Source: Astrocystis sublimbata (Eukaryota; Ascomycota; Sordariomycetes; Xylariales; Xylariaceae). From it: DNA of 64,000 nt. The DNA is taken from contig JAJNNY010000085.1 in assembly GCA_022453515.1 (NCBI GenBank), positions 60,764 to 124,763 on the forward strand, given 5' to 3'. A program made the position numbers and the translations under genes. Shown here in pieces: positions 10,499 to 22,943 of this stretch; the first letter of the stretch is position 1; each line of letters begins with the position of its first letter. The notes under the pieces were generated by a model. That model was not told the origin of the DNA. It did no database searches and worked only from the letters and a program-made list of their open reading frames with translations.

Positions 10499-13380
10499 AT
10501 TGACAGCGAGTTGGGTGGCTTGCTGGTATTTAGCTTCCTGAACAAGCACACGGTTTGCGTCACTGTGAAGCACACTGTATAGATTGTGACCAGTATAGAG
10601 TTCTGAAGACCAATGAGACCTGGTGAAAGCTTGTAGTGGCTACTGAGAGGATGAACTAGAAATTGAAATGGAAGAGGAAGATGGCAATTGAGTGTTGAAT
10701 TGGGCTGAGCTGGCAGTTGCTTATGTGATTCGATTCTGGGACTATATTCTCGCATTCCATGAAAAGTAAACTGTCCGAAGCAGAGCCCGTTTATAGTAGG
10801 CATGCTTACGTGACTGGTACTGTAAAAGTTGTACAGTGGTCTGTGAAAAAGCAAGCAGTATAGATAGCATGCTGCCAAGCCACCACCTTTCCCGCTGCCT
10901 CGATTGCATCGATCGGCTGTGTGCGCGAGCCTGATCATGCACTGCATTCTGCGGTATGCAGGCCTATGCGCGACCTCCGGCAAGTAACCTTCAGCTGCCC
11001 GGGCGTCTGCCGGGGGCAAGTAAGTCCTACAACACAACGTGATTCGACGTATGAAGGTCGGAATCGAATATAGACCTATGAATAGAACGTTCAATAACGC
11101 TTACAGATGCTCTACAGATATGTAAATTGAGGTTTGAGCAAAAGGGGGCGAAAGGGCCTCTTCTTCTTTATATGACAGACTAACGCTCCTTTTTTCTCAA
11201 TAACAACAGCGACTCTTGATAATATCTAGACTGCTGGAGATCAATATGCGTCCTCAATAGCGTATGCGTTCTCAATAGCGTACATGGACAATGTGCCTTG
11301 TTCGCTCGAGAGGTCAGCCGGCTTTCCTGCAATAGTAGGCCACCACCTGTGGGTGTTATCTTTTAGGCCCGCGATATGATAGCGCCGCAGGAACAATCAT
11401 TTGAGGCGCAGGTGGCGGCTGTTTAACATCCCGGTCGGCCGCTTATGTAGCAGTACAAGTCAGCAGATGGAAGCCTATGTAGCCGAAGTGTCTTCATGAG
11501 GTATATGGATCTCAAGGACCATTCTGACTACAATACTATCTTGACCACTTCCTTAGTTGACCGAGCCCCTTCGACGCCAACACTGCCACACTAGCCAGTG
11601 GGTGAAAATCGGCGGAGATTGAATGAGAGAGTCAACAGTCTCGAATAGCTAGTGTTAGCCACTCACGGCGCAGTCGAATGCTGTAATATGTTGCGTGCTG
11701 CAGCTTCCCAGTGGAGGCTTGGTTTCTAAAAGTGTATCCCTTTCTACATCTCGGGTTTGACCCCACCTGTATCAATCCGAGCTCCGGCACCACGGCCCCT
11801 AACAAACACAATCGCTACTCAAAATTGGGAAGACGTTTTTAGCCAGCACTAATTCATTTATCAACTATTCGTCGTCTCGGAAGGTGTACTTGGGGGCTTG
11901 GGTACTCTTAAATGCAATTATCCTTCTAGGTGCATCGACTCTAATTCCATAGCAGGCTTGACACTTGTGTGCCGAAAGAACATTCGAAAACAAGACTAGG
12001 TATCGCAACATAGGGCTTGGTCGGGTTGTTCTATGATGATGACCAAGCTAATCGCAAGTCGGGGATCATGCTAGCCCGTGACGATTGAGCCTTCTTTGGG
12101 TGTACATCATGTCGGCTCTCGAATATCGTCCTTTTAGGCCCAGGACCACACTGCAATGAAGTATTTACAGCTTAAGTCATTGGGAGCTCAATAGGGAAAT
12201 ATGAATCACGAGCATATCAGTTTATTCCATCCCCGTGACTTCGAAAGTGGAATGGTATTCATATTAGACCATTATAAGTCTGAAGGTCACTGCGCCCCAG
12301 GGGCCGCAAAAAAACCCTCCCGCTATGTCTGCATTGTCAATACGCGACGCATGGCCAGTTTTGGCACTAAGGAGAAAGTGGTCTGTAGTTTGTGATTTCT
12401 CCTACGCCGCTATCATTCTCGATCATGATAATTACGGGAACTGGTAGCAATGTCCGTCGTGGTAGTAAGATGATTGTATATAATCACTGAACTTTGGATC
12501 ACGTCGGCGAAGCATGGAGACCCCAACTACCTAATTAGGTCATGTGGCGTTGATGGGGAGATGTGTCTAGGAGAAACATCGCCTGTAATAGAAACATTTC
12601 TAGCGCATGTGTCAGCGATGTTGCTCCCTATTTCCCCCTATGCACCAATAGCGCCGCAGTAAGATATTAACGCTCAATCGCCTCATCGCCTTAGAGCCTT
12701 TGAGAAAAAATGCTCACAGCAAGTCCAATGTCGATACTCCCTGAATTGCTCGTGTCATAGAATCATACAACAGGATTTGCTATACTAAACCCACCCAGCT
12801 TGGGTAGATACGATCGGTTTGAAGGAACAAAATGGCCATCAACATCTATGGGTTGTTGCAGTCCCCGACTTGACACTCTAGCTGTAATTATCCCTTCTCT
12901 TTGTCACAACGCTCTAGCTACGTCATCTTCCGTCAGCTAACTGCTACGGTAGCTAACCATAAACCCGTGTCCTTTGTACTTATTCTGCAATTGGGTGTTA
13001 TTCTAGTGCCACACTTGATTTGCCTTACGAGGTCGCCAAACATGAGTAGTTCCGCAAGGGAAAATAGTTGTTAGTACATACCCCAACCCGCCCCGCTTGC
13101 ATGCGGCACCACCAACATGCATATGTAGACCACTCTGAAAGTACGCAGAAAACCTACCGCAGCCTGCGTGCAAGGGCGCAACGTGCTGGGAACACCCACC
13201 TCTCTCTCTCGCAATTTTCCCTCCAAACAGCTATATTTTGCTCCTGCAGGTCCAAAGGTCTTTAGTCTTCAAGCTGGCCACCCCCATAATACTTCTCGCT
13301 TCAGCCGTTCAAGGTCGTGGTACAATTCGCCCCCTCTTCGACACCTTGTCTTCATCGTCAGACGTGACGTCCTCGTAGCG
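10499..13380. other. Long gene-poor interval
   Basis: About 2.9 kb with only short frames lacking homology or splice logic. It includes an 18-bp direct repeat at 11245-11280 and no strong composition change. It may contain the promoter of the DUF2235 gene and the remains of older genes; nothing else can be supported. Confidence 0.45.
11245..11280. repeat. Two-copy 18-bp tandem repeat
   Basis: TATGCGTCCTCAATAGCG is followed directly by TATGCGTTCTCAATAGCG, differing at one base. No function evident. Confidence 0.6.
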
Positions 13381-15518
13381 ATGGAAGAAACGAGTTTCAT
13401 TGCGCAGATGGCACCCGACGGTTGGTCGAAGTTCTCTCTAGTCTTTATGACATCATTTACCCTAGTGAGTATCCTCACCTTGGCTGCTTATGGCCACTAA
13501 CCGCATCTCATGAACTTCTAGCTGTGTGCTTATATTGTACCGAGATGCATCTACCTTCTCTACTTTCATCCAGCAGCCAGATTTCCAGGACCTAGGCTGG
13601 CGGCTATCTCAAACTTTCCGTTTGCTTACTATTGGTAGGCCTACACTCAAAACAGGTCTATCCTATGCTGAACTTTTACTTACCCTCTCAGGCTACGAGG
13701 GAGATGGCCGTGGGCGGTTGAGGAAATGGTCAAGGAATACGGTATAAATTCTTCAACTATACACCACATGAGTCGAAGTGTTGACATCCTGTAAGGCGAT
13801 GTTGTCCGAGTTGCTCCCAATGAGATCGTCTTCGCCACAACACAAGCTGCTTTAGGTAAGCCAACCTCGACTTGTCTCAAACTCTGCAATGATGAGATCG
13901 TTGACGCTGACCATCGCAAAGATATCTACAATCCTGCAGTGAAGCACCATGAAACGTGGCTCAAGACAGACAACATGGATTTTGGGGCCAAAGAGTATGT
14001 TCACAATTGCCGAGTCTCCTCGCATTGCGAATCTCATTGATCGAATCTCTGCAACGTTGATGGAATGGCTGCCTGGGTCCCAATGCCCTGTGATCCCCAT
14101 TGACCTTTTATCAAAATGGGCGGTACAACTATGGATGGCAGTTCAGAAGCTAACTTTCAACAGCGGGGGCTTCATCTGGGAACAAGATCCTGTCAAGCGT
14201 CGTGAGGTCGCTAAGAAAATCTTGCCTGCATTCAGCTCAAAAGCCATCAAGGCTAAATAGCCTACAATGCAAAAGTACATTGATCTTTTCATAACGAAGA
14301 TGAAGGCTATTAGTCCCGAACCAGAAGGAGTTGACTTGAATAAGGTACGCAACATTGTCATCCCTCTTTACTCGGTAGCATTTCAGATGAGTCAATTGAA
14401 TATTACTGACGAGACTGCCTTCGTGGAGTGGTTGGTTTGGCTCGCAATGGATATGTCAGCCGATCTGGCGTATAGCCGCCAGCTACATCAGATGCAAGAG
14501 GGCAAGGCGCAGGCCTGTTAAGCCCCCCTGAATTTCGTTGGGACTAATGATTTTGACAGAAACTAGCTCCGATTTTATGGAAACGCTCTTAGGCACTAAC
14601 CTCTTTGGGACTATCATGCAAGTCTCGAAGAAGATTCCGCTGCTCACCCCCCTCGCATACCTCGTGATACCACTCAAGGTAATGAGAAAGGTTGGCAAAA
14701 CCTTCCAAATGAACAGCGATGAAGTTCAGAGGCGAATCGACAACCACGGAAATACTGAACACCCAGATTTTATGGAGTATATGCTATCGGAAGGAACACC
14801 GTTCCCTATCCCTAAACGCCTAAAGATTCACATAGAACAGGTTGCGCTACAAATCTTCATCGCTGGCTTCGACCCAGTCCAATTGGTGTTTTTCTCTAGC
14901 TTATTCTTTCTCCTGAAGGAACCCGAAGTCCTCGATATACTTGTTCAGGAGATTCGCGCTAGTTTCCAAAGCTACGACGATATTACCCCTGATGCCCTGT
15001 CTTCTCTTCCGTACTTGAACGCCTGCATACATGAGACATTGCGTGTTCACACAGCCATATCTACCGGTATGCCCAGGATGAGTCCCGGCGCTACGGTAGA
15101 CGGACATTATATTCCCAAGGGCGTAAGAGCTCAAGCACCAAGACTACGGTCTATGCCGGATTAGCAGCTAACGTCTAGTAGGTCGTCTGTCAAACCAGCT
15201 TCTTCAGCATAGCTCGCAACCCGCGTAACTTTCATGAACCTTTGAGCTTCCACCCTGCGCGCTGGCTTCCAGTTGACCATCCAAGATATGAAGCAAGGTT
15301 TTCCGAGGACAAGCTCAAGGGCTACCTTTGGTCTGGGTCCCAGAGCTTGCACGGGACGTGAGATTGCTTGGAGCCAGATCCGATTTTTCCTTGCAAAGGT
15401 TCTATGGACTTTTGACCTGCAATAAACTCGCGGACAGGACGCGACGTTTGACAAGGATTACAGTACGCACATGATGTGGTATAAGCCTGATGTCAGGGTC
15501 AAGTTCATTCAGCGATAG
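13381..15518 (+). pseudogene. Cytochrome P450 pseudogene
   Basis: Near-complete remains of a membrane-anchored fungal P450 monooxygenase. In order: N-terminal anchor from ATG 13381, the proline-rich hinge FHPAARFPGPRL, GRWPWAVEEMVKEYG, VVRVAPNEIVF, then WEQDPVKRREVAKKILPAFSSKAIKAK, an I-helix region near 14850, the K-helix ETLR at about 15033, and the heme loop FGLGPRACTG at 15327-15356. It cannot be read through. The AFSSKAIKAK segment ends in an in-frame TAG near 14258, an extra stretch of about 160 bases separates FGAK from the WEQDP exon, the heme loop lies one frame away from the exon in front of it (which instead ends YLWSGSQSLHGT-stop), and a TAA follows FDLQ soon after. Downstream codons up to the TAG at 15516 still resemble a P450 C-terminus. 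I infer a recently inactivated gene. Confidence 0.82.
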
Positions 15519-17273
15519 GGGTGACTTTTAGTTGAACTGCACTTATTACGGGAAGCTGGGGTTCCCTGGTGTGGTATGTGGGGGTTGGATTGATCGCACA
15601 AGAAAACACCGAAAGACTTGACGGGTCGGAGAAACAAGTTACAGGCATTTTTCTGAACACAGTTGACTCGGCGACGAGCCAACTTAGCGTTGAAGCATAA
15701 TTACATAAGGGGCAAAAGTAACCTTGAAAGTCAACTTCATTCAGTGGTAATCATGGCATTAAATTTATCCGCCATCTCAATACGTCCTCCGAGCCTTCCT
15801 TCGAGGGCTGATATGTCCCTTCACTTGTCAAGTATGATTTTCTGCGGGTAACTCGCAGGGTTGAGTGACTGCAACCTCTCATTGTTCCTAGTAGACGTAG
15901 CATATGAGCACTACACTCGGCCGGTGGAATCAAGTCTGGTTTGAACACACTGGAATTGAGATCTAACACTGGCTAGGTCGGCCTCTTGTTGCTTCTTCTT
16001 TTCATCACAAGTGCTTGCCTCAGAATCAGACTTTTCTTTCGAGTTTGTGATGTCTCGGGTGGCGTTCTTGCTCGAAGGGGTATCTGCAGTTTATCAACAC
16101 CGAAGCAGTCACATGGCTGGGATGAAGGACATACATGTGTCTCCCATTGTTTCGTATGAGTTCAAACTTGAAAAAAAGAGGTTCTGATATTGTGTTCTGG
16201 GAAACTAGTGACTCTATCTTTCTGTCTTGGATAAGATGACTTGATGCTTCAATTCTCCATTCTCGGGTCTGCGGAAGGCCCGCTGCGCTTAAATAAAAAG
16301 GTTTTCTCGTCATGTTGCGTGTGTTGCAGCTTCCAAAGCACACTATTCTGCAACAACACCATCCTCGACTTCAAAATGAAGTTCGAATTTTGGCATCAGC
16401 CAATAGAAGCTGCAAGCATTGTCGCAGGATGTTGCGAGAATAAGTTGTTGGCTACCTTAAGGCTGGCGGCGATGAGGCGTCCCGCTCTGATTTTGGTGAT
16501 AGCCAATAGGGTTGGTGATTTGTATTCGAACATGCGTAGAATCGTCACAGGAATCCGGGAGAGCAGACTAGGGTTCGAGTCAGATTTTGGAACTGCCCAA
16601 TCACGGCACAAGTGAAATAGCGTGGCAACCAGGCAACTATTGCAGGATGAACAAGTTACAACTACTTGTCAAATGGGTCTGACCCTCAGCCTACACGACG
16701 TATCTCTTGGCGTTTTTCGAACTTTGGTGTCGACCAATTATGGCATTTGCAGGCCACAGCTGTGATAGTACGCATCACCTATGGTAAAGGCCGCCGAATC
16801 CCTAAATAAGGGGGCCGACGCTGTACCTATAGGGGGCGGGGTAGAGTTGTCTCCACTCTGATTATGTTTCTGTCCATTGACAGACGATGGAAAGAAGCCA
16901 TGTCATGCATGAGACTGCAGGCTCCGATATTGGCTGCCATTTTCACGCCTCATTGCAGTGAAGTCATGTACACCGAAACTGGACTGATTGGTCGAGAAGC
17001 TGCCATTAGATCATGCCACCAATAGCGAGCAAGGTACCTAGGTCCCGCGGCAACCGATGAAGCTTCATGCAGTCAGACTGTTAAACTACATTATCGATGA
17101 TAGCCCTTCATTCAGGATATCGGTTCTTTCCTTCTCCCCACCTCTTTCGCTCTCCGCTCTCATTCACCCTATAGTGAGTGTTCCTTCAACGATATTTGTT
17201 GGGAACCCCGAGTGTTACACAGGCGTATTGGTGGCATCTTGTCGCTTCTTTGCAGCTCACATCATACTCAACT
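15519..17273. other. Intergenic region, no supported gene
   Basis: Only short unrelated frames on both strands. The 3' end is the likely promoter of the Clr5-ankyrin gene. No RNA gene or repeat recognised. Confidence 0.45.
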
Positions 17274-20200
17274 ATGGCGTCTAATAATTGGGAGCGGTAC
17301 AAACCCCTCATAATTCAGCTATATCTGGTCGAGAACTCCTCGCTTGGTGAAATCATTACGTACATGCAAGAAAAGCACAACTTTGCCAAGAAGTAAGGAC
17401 GCCATAGCATTGTCTAATTGTCGTACTAACGCCCTGGAAAGGAAACACCAATACGTGTATCAATTCAGCAAGTGGGGTGTTCAGAAGAATTCAAAGAAGA
17501 ACTCGACAAGAGTAGAATGGCAGCACATCAGCCAGCTTCTGCAGAAGAGGATCGGGAAACAGTCACAGGTCACTCAATTTGAGGTCCCTGTCGCTTCAAA
17601 TAAAGTACAAAGGAGACTTCAGCGGTATGCTAATGCTATTCCGACTGCTTCCGAATTCAGGATAGGAGGTGAGCTTCACAGAGGATAATTATTTGAATAA
17701 TTCCATGCTTACGTCAATCCAGTATCGAGCTCTCGGGCGACAAATGAGATGGCCATTCGAGTCACAACACCTCCCATTGTTGATGAGACAACATGGCCTG
17801 CGCTTCCTTGGTTCCAATTCAAAAATCGAATTCTACCCGGTACGCTTTAATGACGCGCATTTTTCTAATACGACTGCTAAATTTTGATCAGCTCTTAGCA
17901 ACCCGTCCGGTCTTCTTAATACGTTCCTCGTGGCGATTGGGTCTGAGAATCTCTTCGACTACCCAAAGGAACACACATTCAGTGCCATCTCGAGACTACT
18001 TCAGGATCCCTCCGAGCTGCTTAAAGTGGCCTCTAAACTCACCTACACGATACCAGATGACTCGATCGATATACTTCAAAAGCAAAAATCTTTGAACAGC
18101 GAAAGATGGCCTCTATTGATGGCAAGTGAGATGCTGAAGATGGTACTTTTCGGCTTGTCGAACAACAATGTCCCATACGATGACCCTATTAACCTGCGAA
18201 TCCATGACCGACTCATACTACATCTTGTGGAGGCAGTGTCAAGCACTAACCCAGAGATACTATCAAATATATTCTCTGGCGCTTGTTCAACAACAAAAGC
18301 TGTGAAAAATGCAGTCTATGGATCTGCGGTTCGAAGGCGTGATTGCGCAGTTGTGTCGCGCCTGCTCGAATCTGGTGTAGATCCGTACACTGTAGTATTT
18401 GGCCAGATCCAATCCTCGACCTTTTCTGCCTGGCGCGGACTACTACACTGTAGAGGAGATTTTGGCTTGCGCTCTTCAAAGACAGCAATGGACTTCGCTG
18501 CAAATGCGGCGGATATCCGTCTTGCTCAAATACTAGTACGCGCCGGGGTGCGCGTGAACTGGATGGCAGATCTCACCCTGTTAGATATTGCTGCGAGCAG
18601 GGGCAGTACTTACCGTGATATGGTTGAGGTTGAAATGCACAAATCCGTGGAGTTCGCTCAATTCATCATCGACAACAGTGTACCAAGCGACCAGTACACG
18701 CCATGTTCTACATGTCAGCGTCAGAGATTGCTCATTACCATTGCGAAATCCATCTCCAGGTCGAATAATTGCCTAGCGAACTTTCTGACTACGAAATACA
18801 GTGCGGTATCACTGTACGGAAACACGAATTCGGCCCAGTGCAGACGTAACCACACTGTACTCAGTGGTTACCACAGTGGACCTAATCGGATGGCTTGCAC
18901 ACCACTACACCTCGCGATTGTTACCGGCAACAAAGAACTTATTGAGTCATTTCTTCCACCGATACTATCGTGTACACTGCGAGCGCCCGTAAGGACTGTC
19001 CAACAGGCGCTTATAGCTTCATGCCTAGCAGGTGATGCGGACCTAGTATCCAGAATTGTTGCAAGCCACCCCACCTTGCCGGCACTCGAAGAGTGGCCAG
19101 AGAGTGTTACACCGCTGGTTGCATCAGCTTGGAACGAAAACACCACGATTTCTCAGCTACTACTGGCCCACGGTGCTCATGCTGGCCCGAAACCGGTTGA
19201 TGGAATCTCGGAGGCATCAATTACACCAATTCACGTGGCAGCGGCACACGCGAATGTAAGCATGGTGAAGCTTCTTATCGAGTCCGGGGTCGACTGCAAT
19301 GTGCATTTGAGCCGCCAGCTATCTACCTTGTATGCTGCACCCATACCGTCCGGATGGGGTCGCGAGGATCACCAGTCTCGGCCTCGAACGCCTCTCCAGT
19401 ACGCGTTAGCAGCAAAGGATGGAATTGACTGCGCAAACTTGCTGGTACATCGGTCCAACTTTATTGGTGGAGAATTGGTTCAGGCGATCGATTTGGGCGA
19501 CGATACTTTAATTCAAGCTATCGTCCAGAAAGGAGTGGACATGCGGTCAATTGACCATCAAGGAAGGAATGCGCTTGATGCTGCTGTTCACAACGGGAAA
19601 CAGCGTACAATCGTTTCATTATATTTCACATCTGGTGGGTCGTATAGCTCTCCAGCTTTATTCCACGCTATCGAAAAAGGCATCGCGTCTCAGGACTATT
19701 CTCTGATTCGGCTGTTGATAAATTACCGACCTATTACGGAAATTGACAGCTACGAAGCTTCATCCATTGTATTGTGTATCGAGCACAAGGAATGGGACCT
19801 GCTTCATATCCTTCTCAACGACCCATTTTGCAGTGGGCTATCAAGTTCACTCTACGAGTGGCGAGCCAAGTACGGGTTATCCTTCAGCTCCGATAAGATT
19901 ACTAAGTCTCCGGGTCTAAGAGGAGCGACACCGCTTTGCCGGGCCATATACTCTGGAAGCGAGGACCTCGTCCAAACAATGATTCAGCGAGGGTTTCAAC
20001 TTCAGGAAGTGGATGTCTTTGTTTTGATGACACTCGACCCAGATAAAATGCATGAAAGTATACGTCATTGGTTTCCTCTGGAGACGATGGCCCAGGCTTG
20101 TCTCCATGCACTTCTGCGCTGCTCAATCTACTTAGACGACGAGCAAAAGGTGCTTGAGTATGCCAGCTTGGTTGATAACCAGGACATGATTCCCATGTAT

Positions 20201-21406
20201 AGCTGCAAGGACCCGAGTCTTGACTTGTATTTACCATACGATCTGCAGGCAGAAGACCCGGAACGCACACACTTGATGCTTGCGGCGAAAGTTGGCAATG
20301 TTAAAGTTATTACAATTCTGCTTGACAGTGGGGCTAAGATAGATTTACGAACGGGTGGCCACTATGGTCCCCATACAGCATTGCAAGAAGGAGCAGCCGA
20401 AGGGAACTTTGAAGTAGTGAAACTTCTCCTTGATCACGGGGCTGATGTTGATCTGATGGGAACGGGCTACAATGGAGCAACTGCATTGCAATATGCTTCA
20501 ATTCGAGGTCATCTCAGCATAGCAAGATTGCTCGTCTCAAGAGGAGCCATGATTGATGCACTGCCAAGCAAAAGATCCGGCCGTACGGCTCTTGAGGGCG
20601 CAGCTGAGAATGGGAGGCTCGACATGGTTCAATTTTTGTTAGGCATGGGAGCAAAAGTAAAAGGCAGAATGCGAATCTACTATATCCGCGCTCTTGACTT
20701 CGCAGTACAAAATGGTCATCAGGTTATAGCAGACGTTCTCAAGGAACACGGGTTGTGGAATGATCGGGACCAGACTATACATGACCGATCCAGCACCTTC
20801 TTCTTTTGTGATTTCCACTACGACGAAGAAGTCGATGACTGGCACCTTCGACTGATAAAATTCAGGAACGATGACGAGTATAGTGTGGGATCGTCAGATA
20901 GCGAGTATAGTGTGGAATCGTCAGATAGCGAGTTCAGTTTCGATCAAACATACGAGTCCGGGACAGCTGAAATCGAAGATCGAGCCGACATCACAGAGGC
21001 TGATGAGTCGCCTAGCGATGACTACGAAAAGTCTAACTGGATTCAGCAGGAGTTTGTCCCTTACTCTCCTACACTCGTTAATCGTAATCAGGAGCGACTA
21101 GATCAGATTACCATGCCCTCGAGAATTACGGAGCTCGATGAGACAGGCGAAGATGACGATGCAATCGAATCTGCTACCCATCGAACAACTGTTTTCGAGA
21201 CCGGCTTCGATTCCGTTGCCACAGACCAACTTGGTATATGGCAGCAGCAGTGTGATTTTGGCGTTGACAGTTGCATTCCAGAAACATTCGTTACTGATGA
21301 ACACAGCAGGCAATTCGTTGGCGACGATGTAGAATGGGAAGGGCCATTTTCTGAGCAGCAGATTGTGGAAACGAACGAGATGTTTGGTGTGGTACCTTGG
21401 TACTGA
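17274..21406 (+). CDS. Clr5-domain ankyrin-repeat protein (1325 aa)
   Basis: Exons 17274..17392, 17442..17668, 17723..17839 and 17892..21406 join in frame to 1325 codons. Residues 1-60 form a Clr5 domain (NWERYKPLIIQLYLVENSSLGEI, then KHQYVYQFSKWGVQKN), a fungal DNA-binding-like module split here, as often, by an intron. A linker with WPALPWFQFKNRILP follows. From about residue 260 to 960 there are two ankyrin blocks: an earlier one with TPLHLAIVTGNKELIESFL and TPIHVAAAHANVSMVKLLIESG, and a later well-conserved one with THLMLAAKVGNVKVITILLDSG, ALQEGAAEGNFEVVKLLLDHGAD and ALEGAAENGRLDMVQFLL. The C-terminal 250 residues are acidic and serine-rich with a short duplicated EYSVxSSDSE unit. The role is unknown; Clr5-ankyrin proteins are common near fungal NLR genes. 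No membrane span. The gene ends 333 bp from the convergent HeLo-like gene. Confidence 0.9.
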
Positions 21407-21739
21407 AGCTATGCCGGTGCGAGCTTATTAGCCCAGAAATTGCTCAAGACAATGCCATTGGGGGTGGAAAGGTGCCAATGCGCCCGGTTGCGCCGAGTAC
21501 GGGCCGCTGTATCATGATAGGTAGCAACAGCGCTGGGTAGCGATTCTGGTGGTGAACCCCGAGTGTGTACGTACCGCAACTATATCAGTCTATGATTAGA
21601 TAGCAAGGAGTAACACGATCGAATTCTGATCAATTGATTACGCTGTACACTACTTGGTTGGAGATGGCAGGGGAGTAAAGGAGATCACTTGACAGCGAGT
21701 GAGATGTTTGCGTAGGCGCAAGTTGTGCACATGAAAACA

Positions 21740-22468
21740 TTATCCAAACATGTGACCGAAAGAAGCCGCATCCATAGTCCCTTGGAATCCCCTGCTGTTG
21801 TTCTGCGCCGACAGTGTTCCGAACGTCTGTCTCACTCCGTCCTGAACTTCGCCAACTACCCCTTGCATAGCGCGAGACTGGTCAATCTGCATGTCCCCAA
21901 AGGTCTGGCCGGTTCGCTCTGCCTGAGTGACTCGACGAGCAGCTTCGCAAGTCTCGTGCAATGTCGCAAATCGGCGAGATCTCGCTTGCTCATCGACCGC
22001 AATGGCGACTTGCGCAGTATTACCACCTTCTTGGGTGTTGGACCCTGTAACTCTTGAGATCGTTTCTTGGCAGCCGCTCAATTCGTCGTTGAATTGAACA
22101 ATCTGCGACCTATGCAGTTGCACATGTATCCTGTCACGATTGCTCAACCTTGATTCGGTCGAATGGCTTGTATACTTCGTCAGTGTTGCCTTGAACTTGT
22201 CGCATAGCTCTCGGGTGGAGGTCAATGTCCTATCGAGTTTAATAGATTGCAGAGCAGGCTCGAACCTCATCTGCACATCTCGATTCGTCGACAACGTTCT
22301 TATAAGGGTATCCAATGAGTTTTGCGTTCCCGTCAGAAGAGTCTTTGACTGGGCAATGGCTTGTGGTGCCTCTGCCAAGCCATCGATCACGCCGTAAACG
22401 GCTTTGGCGCTCTGCGTTACAAGGCCTGCAACAGCAATCACACTTGCTGTGACGCTTAATGGTTCCAT
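21740..22468 (-). CDS. HeLo-like (STAND-associated) protein, putative cell-death effector with duplicated FG...QG motif
   Basis: Single-exon gene of 242 residues. I start at 22468 (MEPLSVTASV) because this is where the conserved domain begins; the open frame upstream to 22600 has no resemblance to it. The N-terminus MEPLSVTASVIAVAGLV...SAKAVYGVIDGL matches the fungal N-terminal domain of STAND proteins (Helo-like), whose relatives form membrane-targeting helical bundles in programmed cell death. Residues 35-180 are helical and polar. The C-terminus carries two related motifs: QTFGDMQIDQSRAMQG (188-203) and QTFGTLSAQNNSRGFQG (214-230), 26 residues apart. The divergent NLR has one copy at its N-terminus. 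The domain is recognised from sequence pattern; the effector role and an amyloid-like mode of activation are inferred from architecture. A plain NLR-derived fragment is the alternative. Confidence 0.82.
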   Translation of the reverse strand: MEPLSVTASVIAVAGLVTQSAKAVYGVIDGLAEAPQAIAQSKTLLTGTQNSLDTLIRTLSTNRDVQMRFEPALQSIKLDRTLTSTRELCDKFKATLTKYTSHSTESRLSNRDRIHVQLHRSQIVQFNDELSGCQETISRVTGSNTQEGGNTAQVAIAVDEQARSRRFATLHETCEAARRVTQAERTGQTFGDMQIDQSRAMQGVVGEVQDGVRQTFGTLSAQNNSRGFQGTMDAASFGHMFG

Positions 22469-22943
22469 ATTGTTCAACTGCAGGATAAAATAGTAGGCGT
22501 GGACAAGATTTATTTTGCATTGGTTGAAAGAATAGATGCCCAGGGTTGTATCTGACACATTGCAGGGAGGCAAGGCTTGAGTGTAGGTGTTCTTATGCAA
22601 GAATAGAGGAGATGAACAGAAGCTGGCGATGACCCGACGAGTACACCAATTCCATCAGGATCTGGCCCCCAACCAATAGTGCCTGTCTCTATAGGATTGA
22701 GACCAATAATACGCTGATCACGTGCTTATGGTTGCAGTGGTGGCTGAACAGTTGTTGTCGTCAGCTCGATTGTCCCGAGAACTTTCATTTTCCATGCAAC
22801 AGCTCCGCCCTGTCTCGATCATAAACCTGTTCTACTTTACATTGTTGATGATAAGTACAACCGAGTTTGAGATACGTGCCCGCATAGTTCATCTGTCAAC
22901 CTACACACCAGCCGCGTCGTCTGAGACGCCGCCTTAGTCCACG
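22469..22943. promoter_or_regulatory. Shared divergent promoter region of effector/NLR pair
   Basis: The 475 bp between the two start codons must contain both promoters. I see no clear TATA box or repeated operator-like site. Head-to-head arrangement with one spacer is consistent with co-expression, which is inferred. Confidence 0.5.

Noticed and set aside
16790..16850. Third copy of the GC-rich dispersed repeat
   Set aside because: Only CTAAATAAGGGGGCC and a short G-rich block resemble copies A and B; the other blocks are missing.
22469..22600. Upstream extension of the HeLo-like protein by 44 codons
   Set aside because: The conserved domain begins exactly at the ATG at 22468; the extension resembles untranslated sequence.
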